Program-made: the position numbers and the translations under genes
Shown: positions 9,077 to 17,662 of the stretch, in pieces
Layout of the letters: each line of letters begins with the position of its first letter
Position numbering within the stretch: the stretch's first letter is position 1
Origin: an uncultured Spartobacteria bacterium
GTDB taxonomy: Bacteria; Verrucomicrobiota; Verrucomicrobiia; Chthoniobacterales; JAATET01
Assembly: GCA_937901895.1 (NCBI GenBank)
Contig: CALGTD010000108.1
Span: forward strand, 18,374-82,373
Direction of reading: 5' to 3'
DNA: 64,000 nucleotides
The notes under the pieces: model-generated
Told to the model about the DNA's origin: nothing
The model's input: the letters and a program-made list of their open reading frames with translations, nothing else
Databases searched by the model: none

Positions 9077-9172
9077 CGCGCGCCCCAATGACATGTTCCC
9101 ACGATACGCTCGGAGCGCAATCGGAAGGTTGACGACGGGCAGACGCTGTGAGACTTCCTTGCGTGAACTTTT

Positions 9173-9244
9173 GCCGGCATAGCTCAGCGGTAGAGCAACG
9201 GTTTTGTAAACCGTCGGTCGTCGGTTCGATCCCGACTGCCGGCT
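9173..9244 (+). tRNA. tRNA-Thr (anticodon UGU)
   Basis: The 72-base sequence folds as a full cloverleaf. The acceptor stem is GCCGGCA/TGCCGGC, the D arm GCTC/GAGC and the T arm GTCGG-TTCGATC-CCGAC. The anticodon stem ACGGT/ACCGT carries loop TTTGTAA, whose middle bases TGT read ACA threonine codons. CCA is not encoded (the discriminator T is followed by TTG). Confidence 0.96.
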
Positions 9245-9342
9245 TTGTATGGGTTGAGGTGCGGTTGCAGGCGAAGGCCCGCTGAGGTTCCCTACGGAAT
9301 TCTCCTGACTCAGTGGGACGCTGCCGGAGGTAGTGGTCTTCC

Positions 9343-9807
9343 CTATTTGTCTCTGGATTCCCGCCGCTCGATGACATCTTCCGTGAATCCACCTTGCCGG
9401 GTTCCATCTTTTGAAAGGATCACCCAATCCGTGATTTCCCGAGGCAAGGGAGCGACGATATCGCCCTTCTTCATTTTCTTAATGGTGACCGGATCCACAG
9501 CCAGAATCCCGATGAGTCCGGGGTCGTTCCATTTTACGGGTTTGAGCCAGACGTGTTCGACCACATCTCCTTCGGTCAATCTTACCTTCAGGAGGTAACG
9601 CTCTCCCTCCGCGCGTTTCTGAATGGCTCTAATAAACTGCATTAGCGAATCCTGAGCCTTTTTCTGAGCTTCGAGCATTTCCCCGTCGTCACCATCGACC
9701 CCCACCACATCGTCTCTGCCAGGGAGCTTTATGATTTGTTCATCGGCTCTTATTGCAGGAGCCAAGAGCAGGGCTGCTGCCGCGACCAGATGCGTGGCGA
9801 GTTTCAT
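9343..9807 (-). CDS. Secreted DUF2314 (YegJ-like) protein
   Basis: The 154-residue product has a Sec signal peptide (MKLATHLVAAAALLLAPAIRA) and then a single domain. The segments EGDVVEHVWLKPVKW, GILAVDP, GDIVAPLPREITDWVIL and GGFTEDV match the DUF2314 pattern as I know it from YegJ-type proteins. The function of that domain is not established. The mature protein should be periplasmic or secreted. The neighbouring small membrane protein starts 540 bases away on the same strand, with a 39-base gap between the genes, so the two could be co-transcribed. Confidence 0.7.
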   Translation of the reverse strand: MKLATHLVAAAALLLAPAIRADEQIIKLPGRDDVVGVDGDDGEMLEAQKKAQDSLMQFIRAIQKRAEGERYLLKVRLTEGDVVEHVWLKPVKWNDPGLIGILAVDPVTIKKMKKGDIVAPLPREITDWVILSKDGTRQGGFTEDVIERRESRDK

Positions 9808-9846
9808 GGGTCAAAGAATTCGGCAGGGCTGCCGGGAAGGTGGCGG

Positions 9847-10347
9847 CTAGTGATTGCTTGCAGGGGTTTGTTGACCGGCGTTGGCGAGTTTTCGGGCCCA
9901 GACTTTGGCCGTTGCGACCAGTGCGACTCCTGCTGCGAACGTAATGGCCGATTGAGAAAGGCTGTAAAATGAACTGAACTCCGGGGGGGAGGAGGGTCTG
10001 TAGGAGGTAATGAAATAATGCAGCCAGTTGAACATCTGAGCAAAATTCCCGAGCGCAAACCAGACACCTAACGACACAAACGCGGTGCAATAGAGGGAAT
10101 ACAAAGAAAGTCTGTTCACGGGGATGGAGTGATTGATCCCGCTTGTTACCAGCCGGGCAAGCCATGGCGCCAGCAGCCAGCAGGCAATGCCGGACAGGAA
10201 AATCGCAATCGGTGCTGCGAGTAGGGAGGCCCAACCGGAATCGGGCGCGAACGTGAATAATCCGAAGGCAAACTGGGCGACGCCTGTCACCATCCAGTTC
10301 AGTGCGCTGATTCGTAAAAGGATTTGAACGATTGAGGATAGTGGCAT
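9847..10347 (-). CDS. Small multi-pass membrane protein of unknown function
   Basis: The 166-residue protein has four hydrophobic segments. They lie roughly at residues 8-32, 40-65, 80-105 and 130-150 (for example LLAAPIAIFLSGIACWLLAPW and YCTAFVSLGVWFALGNF). I do not recognise a family. Codon use resembles the neighbours. It lies just upstream of the DUF2314 gene on the same strand and downstream of htpG, separated from htpG by a strong hairpin, so it probably has its own promoter in 10348-10437. Confidence 0.65.
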   Translation of the reverse strand: MPLSSIVQILLRISALNWMVTGVAQFAFGLFTFAPDSGWASLLAAPIAIFLSGIACWLLAPWLARLVTSGINHSIPVNRLSLYSLYCTAFVSLGVWFALGNFAQMFNWLHYFITSYRPSSPPEFSSFYSLSQSAITFAAGVALVATAKVWARKLANAGQQTPASNH

Positions 10348-10437
10348 GGTCGGGGGGAGCGATGGTCAGTGGGTTCCTGAGCGTCCAGCTTTGTGCAGCC
10401 CGATTTCGGGATTGGCAAACGCCATTGTCAACGCCGA

Positions 10438-10463
10438 CCGCAGTTTCCACATCGAAACTGCGG
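10438..10463 (-). terminator. Strong hairpin downstream of htpG
   Basis: CCGCAGTTTC-CACATC-GAAACTGCGG is a perfect 10-bp stem with a six-base loop, placed 35-60 bases past the htpG stop. No T-run follows on the minus strand, so it may act with Rho, as an mRNA 3'-end stabiliser, or as an operator for the next gene. Confidence 0.5.
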
Positions 10464-10497
10464 CCGCGCTAAGGGAAGAACCTTTGGGGTGGATCGA

Positions 10498-12333
10498 CTA
10501 CAGCAGCTCGAGGAGCTTGTTGAGGCGGGCGATCATCGGGGCAGGATCCTCGAGCAGGCCGGCGGAGATGAGGGCGTTGTCGAGAAGCTGTCCGGCGACC
10601 AGCGAAGCTTTTTCCGGAGCTTCGTTGCGCAACGTCGCGAGCCGCTGAATGACGGCGTGCCGGGGATTGATCTCGAGGCTGACCTTGACGGGCGCGTCGG
10701 CCCCGTCGCGATTCATTGCCTTCATGATCCGTCGCATCTGCGCGGACATCAACGGATCGGCGTTGAGCGCGAGCACGGGTGACTCCACGAGACGGGTGCT
10801 TGGTTTCACACTTTCGACCCTGTCGCCGAGCGTCTCCTTCAACCAGTTGGCAAGGGACGTGGTCTCCTCCTCGGAAAGGGCTCCCTCAGGTTTCGCGAGG
10901 TCGGGAAGTTTCACTTCGGGGCTGTCGGCGCTGATGAGTTTCCTGCCGTCAAACTCGCGGACGTGCGTCATCACGTATTCGTCCACGGCTTCGTAACAGT
11001 AAAGCACCTCCAGTCCACGTGCCTTGAAGGCCTCGAGATACGGGCCGCTCTCGATGGCCTCCCGGTTTGCGCCGAGCAGGTAGTAGATTTCCTTTTGTTC
11101 CTCCTTCGAGCGGGACACGTAGTCGGCGAGGGAGGTCAGTTTGCCTTTTTCGGTGAAGGAGGATTCGAAGCGGAGCAGCTTCATGAGCTGGTCGCGGTGC
11201 GTGAAGTCCAGCGCGGCGCCCTCCTTGAGGAACACGCCGAACTCCTTGTAAAAATCGGCGTAGCTGTCGTTGGACGATTCCTCCTCCAGCATCTTGAGGA
11301 AGCGTTTCGTGAGGACCTTGGCGAGTTTGTCGATGAGAGCCTTGTCCTGCATCGTCTCGCGCGAGATGTTCAGCGGCAGGTCCTCGCTGTCGACGACGCC
11401 CTTCACGAATCGCAACCACTCGGGGAGGAGGTTCTTCGGCTCGGGATCGATCAGCACGCGCCGGCAGTAGAGGGCAACCGATGGTTCGGTGCGGCCGAAG
11501 CCGAGCTTCTCGGGATTGGACTGCGGGACGAAGAGCAGGGCGTTGATCTGGAGGGGTGCGTCCGCCGAGAAGTGCAGGCGGTAGCGCGGTTCGTCGAACG
11601 CGTGCGCCTGGAACTTGTAGAATTCGGTGTATTCCTCGTTCGTGATTTCGTTCTTCGGGCGCAGCCAGAGAGCCTGGATCGTATTGATCCTGTCGCCATC
11701 GAGCTGGATCGGGAACGAGACAAACGCGCTGTAGCGCTCGAGGATGCCCTTGATGCGGGACTTCGATGCGAACTCGCCGCAGTCGTCCTTCAGCGCGATG
11801 ACGATCTTCGTGCCGCGGCGCTGGCCCTCGGATTCCTCGATTTCGTAGCTGCCGGAACCGTCGCTTTTCCAGACATGACCGGGTTCGTCCTTGCGCCATG
11901 AGCGGCTGTAGACGGTGACCGCCTTTGCAACCATGAACGCCGAGTAGAAACCGACGCCGAATTGTCCGATGAGGTTCGAGTTTTTCGCTCCGCCCTCGTT
12001 GAGAGCCTTGAGAAACGCCTTGGAACCGGAGTGCGCGATGGTGCCGAGGTTTTCGATCAGCTCGGCGCGTGTCATTCCGATTCCGTAGTCCTGGATCGTG
12101 ATCGTCTTGGCGGTGTCGTCAGTGGTTACCGAGATCTCTAGCGGCAGGTGATCGTCGAAGATGTCCTTCTCGGTCTGCTGGAGGTGGCGCAGTTTCTCGA
12201 GGGCGTCGGAGGCATTCGAAACCAGCTCACGCACGAAGATTTCCTTCTCCGTGTAGAGCGAGTGAATGACGATATCGAGGAGCTGCTTGATCTCGGCCTG
12301 GAACTCGAAGGTTTCGGGTGCGGTTGTGGACAT
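10498..12333 (-). CDS. htpG: Molecular chaperone HtpG (Hsp90)
   Basis: The 611-residue cytosolic Hsp90 shows the GHKL ATP-binding motifs in order: ELVSNASDALEKLR, the DxGxG motif DYGIGMTRAELIENLGTIAHSGS, and IGQFGVGFYSAFMVA. The middle domain carries the conserved Arg stretch with LPLNISRETMQ. The length is normal for bacterial HtpG (about 610-640). The ATG at 12333 opens directly into the conserved ETFEFQAEIKQLLDIVIHSLY. It diverges from the ABM monooxygenase gene across a 96-base gap. No CIRCE-like element was seen in that gap. Confidence 0.97.
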   Translation of the reverse strand: MSTTAPETFEFQAEIKQLLDIVIHSLYTEKEIFVRELVSNASDALEKLRHLQQTEKDIFDDHLPLEISVTTDDTAKTITIQDYGIGMTRAELIENLGTIAHSGSKAFLKALNEGGAKNSNLIGQFGVGFYSAFMVAKAVTVYSRSWRKDEPGHVWKSDGSGSYEIEESEGQRRGTKIVIALKDDCGEFASKSRIKGILERYSAFVSFPIQLDGDRINTIQALWLRPKNEITNEEYTEFYKFQAHAFDEPRYRLHFSADAPLQINALLFVPQSNPEKLGFGRTEPSVALYCRRVLIDPEPKNLLPEWLRFVKGVVDSEDLPLNISRETMQDKALIDKLAKVLTKRFLKMLEEESSNDSYADFYKEFGVFLKEGAALDFTHRDQLMKLLRFESSFTEKGKLTSLADYVSRSKEEQKEIYYLLGANREAIESGPYLEAFKARGLEVLYCYEAVDEYVMTHVREFDGRKLISADSPEVKLPDLAKPEGALSEEETTSLANWLKETLGDRVESVKPSTRLVESPVLALNADPLMSAQMRRIMKAMNRDGADAPVKVSLEINPRHAVIQRLATLRNEAPEKASLVAGQLLDNALISAGLLEDPAPMIARLNKLLELL

Positions 12334-12429
12334 GATGAAAATCGTGAACCCGCAATTTTAGCGCGACGGATGGAAATGCAAGCCGAGCGATGGCTTGCCG
12401 GCATGAAGCGCTGCCGGTAAGGCGGGGGG

Positions 12430-12729
12430 ATGGAAAAAGTTCGAGTGATTGCGCGGATGGTGGCGAAGCCGGGACGAGAGGACGCGCTGCGGGAATTGTT
12501 GCGGGGAATGCTGGCTCCGACGCACGCGGAGGAGGGGTGTGAGATCTACGACCTGCACGAGTCGGATCAGACAGGGCGTTTCTATTTTTACGAGCAATGG
12601 TCGAGCCGTGCCGCGCTGGACCGGCACATGGAGACTCCGCACTTCCGCCACCTGGCGGGGGTGATCGACGAATACGTCAGCGAGCCGATCGAGGTGAACC
12701 TGCTCACGCCGGTCGTTGCAGGGAGCTGA
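12430..12729 (+). CDS. Antibiotic biosynthesis monooxygenase (ABM/YgiN-like) domain protein
   Basis: The 99-residue single-domain protein has the ferredoxin-like ABM pattern: VRVIARMVAKPGREDALRELL at the start, then EEGCEIYDLHES, FYFYEQWSSRAALDRHMETPHF. Small cytosolic proteins of this family act as quinol or polyketide monooxygenases, or as heme-degrading enzymes, and usually work as dimers. The substrate cannot be inferred. The last 26 bases overlap the convergent hypothetical gene. Confidence 0.8.
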   Translation: MEKVRVIARMVAKPGREDALRELLRGMLAPTHAEEGCEIYDLHESDQTGRFYFYEQWSSRAALDRHMETPHFRHLAGVIDEYVSEPIEVNLLTPVVAGS

Positions 12730-13051
12730 TTTCCTCCCCGGCTGCGAGGCGCTCGACAGCCTCCAGCGCCTCGGTGAGGTGGCGGGTCCAGAGGTGTCCT
12801 TGGAGAAATTCCTCCCGCTCGGCAGGCGTGGCGCGACTGAAAAGCGCGGTGTAGAAATCGGGCTTCGGGTCGCGATTCTCCGCGGACGCCGCCCGGGCTG
12901 CGGCCACGGCACGGGCGCAAACGTCCTCCAGAATGTCGGGTCGGGTTTCCTCGAGCCGCTGAAGGTAGCGATCGGCGTCGCGATCGAGGCCGCCATGGAC
13001 GATCCACGTGCGGTTGATTCGGCGGGCTTGCTCGACGGGAGAGGCGGGCAT
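12704..13051 (-). CDS. Hypothetical protein, 115 residues
   Basis: This is probably soluble and alpha-helical. The sequence MPASPVEQARRINRTWIVHG leads into DRYLQRLEETRPDILEDVC and FYTALFSRATPAEREEFLQG. I do not recognise a family. The start was set at ATG 13051 because upstream codons in the same frame lie over the peptidase gene's region and show no consistent composition. It lies 34 bases downstream of the M15-type peptidase gene on the same strand. Confidence 0.55.
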   Translation of the reverse strand: MPASPVEQARRINRTWIVHGGLDRDADRYLQRLEETRPDILEDVCARAVAAARAASAENRDPKPDFYTALFSRATPAEREEFLQGHLWTRHLTEALEAVERLAAGEEISSLQRPA

Positions 13052-13085
13052 GGCGGGCAGATGTTTCCGCCATCCGTTGCGGAAA

Positions 13086-13709
13086 TCAACCCCAGGTCGC
13101 GTTTGTTCCGCGCGTGTCGATGTGCGTGAAGCCCGGGTAACGGCCGATGCCGCCCTTGAACCTGCCCTCTGCACGGATGTCTTTCGCGACGGCGGTCACT
13201 TTTTTGGACGAGCTGCGGAACACCAGGTCGAGGGCCACATTGCGCGTGTGCTGCGAATCGGGCGCCGCGCCGGGGCAGCGTGCATTGTAGGCGGGCGAGC
13301 GATAGGCGGAGATGACGGTTTCGACGTTTTCCCCGAGTCGTTCTGCGACCATGTCGGCGACGAGGAGCGTCGGTTTCATCTTCATCCACATCTTCGCCGG
13401 CGGAATGCCGCTGCGGACCTGGCCGCGCATCTTGAGATGCGGTTCGATGATCTGGCGGACGGAAATGTGCTTCAGGCGCAGGCCACCGAGAAAGGACGCG
13501 TAGCCTTTGAGCGGTTCGCCGAGAATCTCATACCACTCCTCCGGCAGGTCCGCGAGCGGGTCGGAGAGGGCGGGCTTTCCGCCGAGAAATTCAGCAACCT
13601 TGCCGAGGGTGGGACCAAGAATGAAGGCCGCGCCAGCCATGCCGGCCATGCCGAGAAATTGACGGCGACCCGTCAGAGACAGGTCGGTGTCCGTAAGAGT
13701 GCGCTCCAT
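13086..13709 (-). CDS. Tat-exported DUF882/M15-type peptidase (YcbK-like)
   Basis: The 207-residue protein carries a twin-arginine signal (LTGRRQFLGMAGMAGAAF), so it should be exported folded. The C-terminal domain has the D-Ala-D-Ala-type zinc metallopeptidase ligands: AYRSPAYNA, then SQHTRNVALDL (His and Asp ligands) and FTHIDTRG (His ligand). Enzymes of this group cleave or bind peptidoglycan peptides; E. coli YcbK (MepK) is a cross-link endopeptidase. The ATG at 13709 was preferred over the TTG at 13715. A 9-bp inverted repeat lies just upstream at 13733-13769. Confidence 0.82.
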   Translation of the reverse strand: MERTLTDTDLSLTGRRQFLGMAGMAGAAFILGPTLGKVAEFLGGKPALSDPLADLPEEWYEILGEPLKGYASFLGGLRLKHISVRQIIEPHLKMRGQVRSGIPPAKMWMKMKPTLLVADMVAERLGENVETVISAYRSPAYNARCPGAAPDSQHTRNVALDLVFRSSSKKVTAVAKDIRAEGRFKGGIGRYPGFTHIDTRGTNATWG

Positions 13710-13732
13710 TTGCAAGTCCAGACCGGTAACGC

Positions 13733-13769
13733 AATTTTCGCGCCGCGAAAGGGATTTTTGGCGAAAATT
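13733..13769. repeat. 9-bp inverted repeat upstream of the peptidase gene
   Basis: AATTTTCGC (13733-13741) and GCGAAAATT (13761-13769) are perfect inverted copies with a 19-base spacer. They lie between the DEAD-box helicase 3' end and the peptidase 5' end on the same strand. It could be an operator, or a hairpin that ends helicase transcription. Confidence 0.35.
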
Positions 13770-13827
13770 TGCTGAAATTTGTTCGCCTGCAGATCTTTTG
13801 GAGGAATTTTTTCCGAGGTCCGGAGGA

Positions 13828-15060
13828 CTATCGGCGGCGCTTCCGACTCACGGCTCCAAACTTCATTCCTTTGTGGGTGCGGACCCCCTTCGCGCCCTTG
13901 AGCACCTGCTTGACGCGGGCTTCGTCGAAGACGGCGGAGTAGACGTAGTTGAAGCCGGGAAGCTTTGTGCGCTCGACCTTCTGGCCGATGAAGCGCTCGA
14001 TTTCCTCCACATGCGGAAGTTCCTCCGCGGTCATGATCGTGAACGCGTCGCCGGTGGCCTCGGCGCGGCCCGTGCGGCCGATCCGGTGAACGTAGTCCTC
14101 CGGGTGCTGGGGGACGTCGTAGTTGATCACATGGCTCACACCGGCAATGTCGATGCCGCGCGCGGCGATGTCGGTGGCGACCATCACCTCGTATTTTCCG
14201 CTCTTGAAGCCCTCGAGGGCATCGATGCGCTCCTGCTGGGTGCGGTTGCTGTGAAGGGTGGTGACGGAGTGCTTCTCCTCCTTGAGCTTGCGCGTGATGC
14301 GGTCGGCCCCCTCCTTCGTGCGGGTGAAAATGAGGACGCTCTCGTAGTGCGTGGCCTCGAGGAGGGCAAGGAGCAGGTCGAATTTCTGATCCGACGCGAC
14401 CGGGTAGATGGCGTGCTTCACGCTCTCGGCCGGTGAGCGGCGCGCTCCGATTTCGATCTTTTCCGGATCCCGCAGGCACCACGTCGCCAGCCGGCCAATT
14501 TCGTCCGGCACGGTGGCCGAGTAGAGCAGGGTCTGCCGTTCCTTGGGACACTTCTCGATGATGCGGCGGACATCGGGAAGAAATCCCATGTCGAGCATGC
14601 GATCGACTTCGTCGAGCACCAGGATCTCGATCTTGTTCAGCTTGATGTCGCCCTGCTCCATGAAGTCGAGCAGGCGGCCGGGTGTGGCGCAGACGATATC
14701 GGGTCCCTTCTTCAGTTCCTCGCGCTGCTTGCCATAGCCGACCCCGCCGAACAGGCAGGTGATGTCGATGTGCATGAAACGCGCGTAGTCGCGGAAGGCC
14801 GTTTCCACCTGCATCGCGAGTTCGCGGGTCGGTTCGAGGACCAGGCAGCGTGGATGGCCGAGTCCGTGCTTGAGCAGGGAGAGGATGGGAAGGGCGAACG
14901 CGCCGGTCTTGCCTGTGCCCGTCTGTGCAGAGGCGATGAGGTCGCGTTTGGCAAGCACGACCGGAAACGAGCGGAGCTGAATGGGACTTGGATCGACGTA
15001 GCCCATTCGCTGTGCTCCGTGCACAACCTCGTCGGAGAGCCCTAGATTTTGGAACGACAT
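13828..15060 (-). CDS. DEAD-box ATP-dependent RNA helicase
   Basis: The 410-residue protein has the full motif set. These are the Q motif (YVDPSPIQLRSFP), motif I ASAQTGTGKTGAF, Ia PTRELAMQ, motif II VLDEVD (DEVD in place of DEAD), motif III YSATVP, motif V TDIAARGIDI and motif VI HRIGRTGRA. It resembles RhlE/DbpA-size enzymes used in ribosome assembly or cold-shock RNA remodelling. The C-terminal tail is short and basic (VSRKRRR). The DEVD variant of motif II keeps both acidic residues and should be active. It diverges from the J-protein/Hsp70 pair. Confidence 0.93.
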   Translation of the reverse strand: MSFQNLGLSDEVVHGAQRMGYVDPSPIQLRSFPVVLAKRDLIASAQTGTGKTGAFALPILSLLKHGLGHPRCLVLEPTRELAMQVETAFRDYARFMHIDITCLFGGVGYGKQREELKKGPDIVCATPGRLLDFMEQGDIKLNKIEILVLDEVDRMLDMGFLPDVRRIIEKCPKERQTLLYSATVPDEIGRLATWCLRDPEKIEIGARRSPAESVKHAIYPVASDQKFDLLLALLEATHYESVLIFTRTKEGADRITRKLKEEKHSVTTLHSNRTQQERIDALEGFKSGKYEVMVATDIAARGIDIAGVSHVINYDVPQHPEDYVHRIGRTGRAEATGDAFTIMTAEELPHVEEIERFIGQKVERTKLPGFNYVYSAVFDEARVKQVLKGAKGVRTHKGMKFGAVSRKRRR

Positions 15061-15161
15061 TGAGACAAACCATGAAATTGCCCCGACCGGCCGATGCTGT
15101 CGAAGGAAAAATCCGACCGCCGGCTTGAGCGCGCGACTCTGCGCAGGCAGTTTTGCCGGCG

Positions 15162-15743
15162 ATGGGTGATCCGTTCGAACTGCTTGGTCTGCCGCGCCGT
15201 CCCTGGCTGGATGCGGATGAGGTGCGACGCGCCTACCAGGAACGTGCCCGGGAGATGCATCCCGATCGGGATGGCGGAGATGCGGAACGATTTGCGGAGT
15301 TAAATGCCGCGCAGGCGGTGCTCACGGGACATGCGTCGCGGCTGCGGGAGTTGCTGGACGGGCAGACGGGGATCCCTTCCATGCCGGCGAATGCGGAACT
15401 GGGATTTCGCATTGCCACGGCGTTGCGCAGGGCGGATGCCGCCTGCGCCGGATTGCCGGCTGATTCGCTGCGACGGGCGCTGGCCCTGACCGAACGACGG
15501 AAGGCTGCGGACGAGATCGCCTCGCTCGACGAAGAGATTGGACGCCATCTCGCGGATGCGGAGGAACGTCTCCGCGCGGCGGATGCCGGCAATCCGGATG
15601 CGCAGGAACTGGCGGCGCTGGCCGGGGAGTTTGTTTTTCTGGAACGATGGGCGTCGCAGGTGCGCGCGAGAAGACTCGAGTTGGAATTGCTCGGAAGCGG
15701 AGTCGACGGCGTCCTCCAAACACGAAAGGATTCGCAGGAATGA
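15162..15743 (+). CDS. J-domain co-chaperone (HscB-like)
   Basis: The 193-residue protein has an N-terminal J domain (FELLGLPRRPWLDADEVRRAY, then the essential HPD tripeptide in MHPDRDG) and a helical C-terminal region. In overall plan it resembles HscB rather than DnaJ: no Gly/Phe linker and no zinc-finger cysteines. The ATG at 15162 is preferred over the TTG at 15153. The last base pairs overlap the Hsp70 gene (ATGA), so the pair is almost certainly one chaperone and its dedicated co-chaperone. No iscU, iscS or ferredoxin gene is nearby, so a role in Fe-S assembly is only a possibility. Confidence 0.82.
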   Translation: MGDPFELLGLPRRPWLDADEVRRAYQERAREMHPDRDGGDAERFAELNAAQAVLTGHASRLRELLDGQTGIPSMPANAELGFRIATALRRADAACAGLPADSLRRALALTERRKAADEIASLDEEIGRHLADAEERLRAADAGNPDAQELAALAGEFVFLERWASQVRARRLELELLGSGVDGVLQTRKDSQE

Positions 15744-17338
15744 TCGTTGGAATCGACCTTGGGACGACAAATTCGCTGATCGGCGCGATGGATGCCGGAT
15801 TTCCCGTTCTCTTTGCAGACGGGAAGGGACAACGACTGACACCGTCGATCGTGGCCGTGGCTTCCGACGGGCGGATGGTCGTTGGTCGCGAGGCGAGGGG
15901 GATTGACGGCGCCGTGAGTTCGATCAAGCGCCTGATAGGGACCGGTCAGCGTGTTCGACTCGGTGCACGGGATTCCTCCCCCGAGGAGGTGTCCGCAGCG
16001 ATTCTGGGACATTTGAAGCACATTGCCGGCCACGCGATGGGTGGCGAGGTGCGCGAGGCGGTGATTACCGTGCCGGCCTATTTCAACGACGCGCAACGGG
16101 CGGCGACCAAACGCGCGGGGGAACTCGCGGGGCTCGAGGTGCGGCGGCTGCTTGCCGAGCCCACGGCGGCGGCGCTTGCCTACGGCCTCGACAAGCTGGG
16201 GAATCGGGCGAAGGTCGCGGTGTTCGACCTTGGTGGAGGAACCTTCGACATTTCGATCCTCGAACTTGCGGAGGGCGTCTTCCATGTGCTGGCGACGCAC
16301 GGCGACACAAAGCTGGGCGGGGACGATTTTGATGCGGCCATCGCGGAGGCTCGCGGAATTTCCCGCGACGCTGCGCGCAGGGAAAAGGAGGTGCGTTCGT
16401 CCAGCGATGCCCCCTCCGATATTGACGCGATTTGCAGACCGATCCTCGAGCGGACGCGGGCATATTGCCTGCGGGCTCTGGCGGACGCGAAGCTGGAGAC
16501 GTCGGATCTCGACGAGGTGATTCTTGTCGGCGGGGCGACGCGGATGCCGCTCGTGCGACGGTTTGTGGCGGAGGTCTTCGGACGCGAGCCGAACACGAGC
16601 CAGCATCCCGACGAGGCGGTTGCGTTGGGGGCTGTTTTGCAGGCGGGGATTCTCGAGGGCAGCGTGCGGAACGTGACGCTGCTCGACGTGACGCCGCTTT
16701 CCCTCGGCATCGAGACGTTTGGCGGATTGATGAATGTGCTGATCCCGAGGAACACGACGATTCCCGTGAAAAAGGGCGAGATGTTCACGAACGCAGTGGC
16801 GGGTCAGCGTGCAATGCGGATCACCGTCCTGCAGGGAGAGCGGGAGCTGGCGCGGGACAACTGGAAGCTCGGGGAATTCGACATCGAGTTCACGCCTGCT
16901 CCGAAGGGGCAGGTAAGGGTGGGCGTGCAATTCGAGATCGATGCGAATGGCATTCTGAACGTGCTTGCCCGCGACATCGCGACCGGACGGGACACGGTGG
17001 TCGAGATCCGGAGCGCGGTGAATGTTTCCGACGACGCCGTCGAGACGATGATCTCCGAGTCGGTCGAGCATGCGTTCGAGGACATGGCTGGACGGCAGCT
17101 CGCGGAGGCAAAGCTCAAGGCGCAGGAGATGCTGCCGGCCATCGATGCAGCCTATGCGCAGCTTGGCGAACGGCTTTCCGCCACCGAACGCGCCCGGATC
17201 GACGGGATCGTGTCGAATGTGAAGGTGGCAATGGAAGAGGGGAACCTGCAAAGACTGAAGAAGCTGCTTGCCGAGCTGGATGACGCGACGCAGGACCTCG
17301 CCGTTCTGCTGCTGGAATCGCTCGCAGGCGGGAATTGA
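15740..17338 (+). CDS. Compact Hsp70-family chaperone
   Basis: The 532-residue protein starts MIVGIDLGTTNSLIGAMDAG. It has the Hsp70 phosphate and nucleotide motifs VPAYFNDAQR, FDLGGGTFDISIL and VGGATRMPLV, a substrate-binding beta domain (LLDVTPLSLGIE) and a short helical lid. From DFD to VGG there are 70 residues, against roughly 110 in E. coli DnaK. Most of nucleotide-binding subdomain IIB, the face that meets GrpE, is therefore missing. The C-terminal acidic tail of DnaK is also absent. It is closer in size to HscA/HscC. The start overlaps the J-protein stop. The client is unknown. Confidence 0.85.
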   Translation: MIVGIDLGTTNSLIGAMDAGFPVLFADGKGQRLTPSIVAVASDGRMVVGREARGIDGAVSSIKRLIGTGQRVRLGARDSSPEEVSAAILGHLKHIAGHAMGGEVREAVITVPAYFNDAQRAATKRAGELAGLEVRRLLAEPTAAALAYGLDKLGNRAKVAVFDLGGGTFDISILELAEGVFHVLATHGDTKLGGDDFDAAIAEARGISRDAARREKEVRSSSDAPSDIDAICRPILERTRAYCLRALADAKLETSDLDEVILVGGATRMPLVRRFVAEVFGREPNTSQHPDEAVALGAVLQAGILEGSVRNVTLLDVTPLSLGIETFGGLMNVLIPRNTTIPVKKGEMFTNAVAGQRAMRITVLQGERELARDNWKLGEFDIEFTPAPKGQVRVGVQFEIDANGILNVLARDIATGRDTVVEIRSAVNVSDDAVETMISESVEHAFEDMAGRQLAEAKLKAQEMLPAIDAAYAQLGERLSATERARIDGIVSNVKVAMEEGNLQRLKKLLAELDDATQDLAVLLLESLAGGN

Positions 17339-17387
17339 GGAACGCACCCTCGCTTGCGATTTTCCGCCCATGGGCGAGCGTAAACCC

Positions 17388-17582
17388 ATGAGCATCCGGT
17401 TGACGGTTGCATGGGTGTGTCTCGTGTCCGCAGGGTGGGGTGTGGCGGGCTGTGCGTCCGTATCCCCTGGCAAACGTGAGCAGGTTCAGCGTGTGCAACA
17501 AACCGGCGTCTACAGTTACCAGCGCATCCAGCGGGTGAACGACGCCCAGGCGGTGTCACGCAGGCGGCAGGTCCGGGAATGA
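17388..17582 (+). CDS. Small lipoprotein, 64 residues
   Basis: The product begins MSIRLTVAWVCLVSAGWGVAGCAS, a lipoprotein signal peptide with lipobox VAGC. A short polar tail of about 40 residues follows, rich in Gln and Arg and without recognisable domains. An ATG at 17370 in the same frame would only lengthen the n-region. It lies 49 bases behind the Hsp70 gene on the same strand. Confidence 0.55.
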   Translation: MSIRLTVAWVCLVSAGWGVAGCASVSPGKREQVQRVQQTGVYSYQRIQRVNDAQAVSRRRQVRE

Positions 17583-17662
17583 CCCGGACGGATTGGCGAT
17601 TTTAGTGGACGTGCCCGATTTCTATGCTGACTTTTTGACGATTCGACTCCGCTCCCCCCCGC

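Noticed and set aside
15233..17473. A 746-codon minus-strand frame across the J-protein and Hsp70 genes
   Set aside because: High-GC third-position bias keeps the antisense frame open; the plus strand carries conserved chaperone motifs and the antisense product has none.
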